From NCBI GenBank assembly GCA_045657945.1, contig JAZOUB010000016.1, positions 1-64,000 on the forward strand: a stretch of DNA of 64,000 nt, in the 5' to 3' direction. The notes below the pieces were generated by a model. The model had not been told where the DNA came from, searched no databases, and saw nothing but the letters and a program-made list of their open reading frames with translations. Below, one piece after another: positions 62,755 to 64,000 of this stretch; within the stretch, counting starts at the first letter, position 1, and each line of letters starts with the position of its first letter. The DNA comes from HGM04593 sp045657945. Its GTDB lineage: Bacteria; Bacteroidota; Bacteroidia; Bacteroidales; Bacteroidaceae. The position numbers and the translations under genes were made by a program.

Positions 62755-62784
62755 TAATATAGAAACATTTTTGCAGTAATTCAA
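62755..62784 (-). promoter_or_regulatory. Shared accessory promoter element 6
   Basis: Minus strand: TTG, 20 bp ending ATGTTTC, then TATATTA; upstream of the 147-aa gene. Confidence 0.65.
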
Positions 62785-62820
62785 AAAATAGGGCGATTTT
62801 ATTTTCCCTTAAAAGCAATA

Positions 62821-62849
62821 TCATGCACCCTCGACGAGGGTGCATGATG
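62821..62849 (-). terminator. Terminator after the 66-aa gene
   Basis: CATGCACCCTCG and CGAGGGTGCATG form a perfect palindrome 25 bp after the stop at 62874. Confidence 0.75.
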
Positions 62850-62873
62850 TTCGTCAGGGTAGTGTATATACTA

Positions 62874-63074
62874 TCAGATTTCTACTACAAGCTTCGCCAA
62901 GTCTTCATTGTTAAGCAACTCTTTGAAATAGTCGCCCTTGCCGGCAGGTACTTCAGAATCACTTAATTGTTGATTGCTTGTTTCAAATACAACCGAGCGT
63001 AATTTGTTATCAATAAATTTAAAATAACAAACATCCCATTTTGCATCGGCCCAGATAACATTTTTAATCTCCAC
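62874..63074 (-). CDS. hypothetical protein (66 aa)
   Basis: A small protein (MEIKNVIWADAKWDVCYFKF) with no recognised family. It begins 36 bp after the stop of the LRR gene and ends before a strong terminator, so it is probably the second gene of that transcript. Function unknown. Confidence 0.55.
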   Translation of the reverse strand: MEIKNVIWADAKWDVCYFKFIDNKLRSVVFETSNQQLSDSEVPAGKGDYFKELLNNEDLAKLVVEI

Positions 63075-63110
63075 ACCCTGATTATAGTGCGATTCTAATT
63101 AGTCTACTAC

Positions 63111-64000
63111 TTAAACATTTTCCCGAATGATGCGAGTTTCCTCGGGAACACCTAATTTGTCTATATTCGTGATGTGGGTAGGGATGGTGATAGAGGTCAG
63201 TCTAGAGCAACCCTTAAATGCATCATTTCCAATGCTTGTAACACTGCTGGGGATGGTGATAGAGGTCAGGTTCTTGCAAAACATAAATGCCTTTTCTCCA
63301 ATGCTGATCACACTGCTGGGGATGGCGATTGAGGTCAGGCTTTTACAACCACAAAAAGTCTCAGGTCCAATGCTGGTCACACTGCTTGGGATGGTGATAG
63401 AAGTTAGGCTCTCGCAATCAAAAAATGCCACATCTCCAATGCTAGTCACACTGCTGGGTATGGTGATTGAGGTCAGGTTATCGCACTTCCAAAATGCCCC
63501 CTCTCCAATGCTGGTCACACTGCTGGGGATAGTGATAGAGGTCAGGCTCCTGCACCCACGAAATGCCTTCTTTCCAATGCTGGTCACACTGCTGGGGATG
63601 GTGATAGAAGTTAGGCTCTCGCAATCATAAAATGCCACATCTCCAATGCTAGTCACACTGCTGGGTATGGTGATTGAGGTCAGGTTATCGCACCCCCAAA
63701 ATGCCCCCTCTCCAATGCTGGTCACACTGCTGGGGATAGTGATAGAGGTCAGGCTAGAGCAACCACTAAATGCCCAATCTCCAATACTGGTCACACTGCT
63801 GGGGATGGCGATTGAGGTCAGGCTTTTACAACCACCAAAAGTCTTAGGTCCAATGCTGGTCACACTGCTGGGGATAGTGATAGAGGTCAGGCTCTCGCAC
63901 CAACCAAATGCCGCCTCTCCAATGCTGGTTACTCCTTTAGGAATGTTTATGCTTGTCAAATCCTCGCAGCCAGAAAAGGCGTTCATCTCAATCTCGGTAG
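63111..64000 (-). CDS. BspA-like leucine-rich-repeat protein (5' end outside window)
   Basis: At least 295 residues made of about twelve near-identical 23-residue LRR_5 repeats (LTSITIPSSVTSIGEGAFWG). The frame is open to the window edge, so the true start lies beyond 64000; the Met at 63986 is internal. The last repeats are followed by a short tail (LGVPEETRIIRENV). Homogeneous 69-bp DNA units indicate recent expansion. Localisation cannot be judged without the N-terminus. Confidence 0.85.
   Translation of the reverse strand, partial: TEIEMNAFSGCEDLTSINIPKGVTSIGEAAFGWCESLTSITIPSSVTSIGPKTFGGCKSLTSIAIPSSVTSIGDWAFSGCSSLTSITIPSSVTSIGEGAFWGCDNLTSITIPSSVTSIGDVAFYDCESLTSITIPSSVTSIGKKAFRGCRSLTSITIPSSVTSIGEGAFWKCDNLTSITIPSSVTSIGDVAFFDCESLTSITIPSSVTSIGPETFCGCKSLTSIAIPSSVISIGEKAFMFCKNLTSITIPSSVTSIGNDAFKGCSRLTSITIPTHITNIDKLGVPEETRIIRENV
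63388..63750 (-). repeat. Higher-order 207-bp duplication within the LRR gene
   Basis: The block from about 63388 to 63540 recurs at 63595-63747 with offset 207 bp (three 69-bp units) and only a few differences. Confidence 0.75.

Noticed and set aside
63111..64000. CRISPR-like spacing of the 69-bp repeats
   Set aside because: Both the constant and variable parts encode leucine-rich repeats in one open frame.

Overview
The window is chromosomal DNA of a member of the order Bacteroidales. Signs are the gene set (a DUF5063 protein, a 843-aa FtsK followed by a LolA-like protein and TrxB, a fused NfnA/NfnB-type oxidoreductase, DUF3276, DUF5606, DUF4923, DUF2027-Smr and Wzi proteins), the near absence of Shine-Dalgarno sequences, and promoters of the Bacteroidales -33 TTG / -7 TAnnTTTG type. 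Family and genus cannot be fixed from the sequence alone.

Bases 1-49,200 are mostly core genome: ribosomal proteins (L20, L21, L27, L25), seryl-tRNA synthetase, FtsK and FtsE, thioredoxin reductase, uridine kinase, class II aldolase, QueA, peptidase T, PurN, aspartate kinase plus diaminopimelate decarboxylase, peptidyl-tRNA hydrolase plus Hsp15, NusB-YajC-YbbR-CoaE, ClpB, MltG, a Wza/Wzc-type export pair, two identical tRNA-Pro genes, a cyclophilin and a beta carbonic anhydrase. Transcription units are short and are usually closed by strong, often bidirectional hairpin terminators. Several intergenic stretches carry short repeats.

From about 47.7 kb the content changes. An S24-type repressor that lacks the expected catalytic serine faces a tiny ORF and a sigma-70 family (ECF-like) factor across a perfect inverted repeat. 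From 49.6 kb to the end every gene is on the minus strand and is accessory: small acidic unknown proteins, BspA-like leucine-rich-repeat proteins, a protein with two sigma-region-4-like helix-turn-helix copies, a broken piece of a sigma-70 region 1.2, two PDDEXK_4-type nucleases, a DUF2779 nuclease with a second partial 3' copy, a HAD nucleotidase, and a stand-alone reverse transcriptase.

Two observations stand out. First, the reverse transcriptase (58,750-59,967) is directly preceded by about 180 nt of highly structured sequence closed by a perfect 13-bp inverted repeat and a U-run. The protein lacks retron hallmarks as far as I can see. The layout is that of a defence-associated RT of the DRT2 (UG2) or DRT9 kind, with one frame staying open through the putative RNA. 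Second, seven accessory genes or operons share a promoter-like element, TTG-N20-TAYATTR, with exactly invariant spacing. Six of the seven also have TGTTTC just before the -7 box. This points to a common regulon or cassette array, possibly served by the odd sigma-like protein encoded in the same region.
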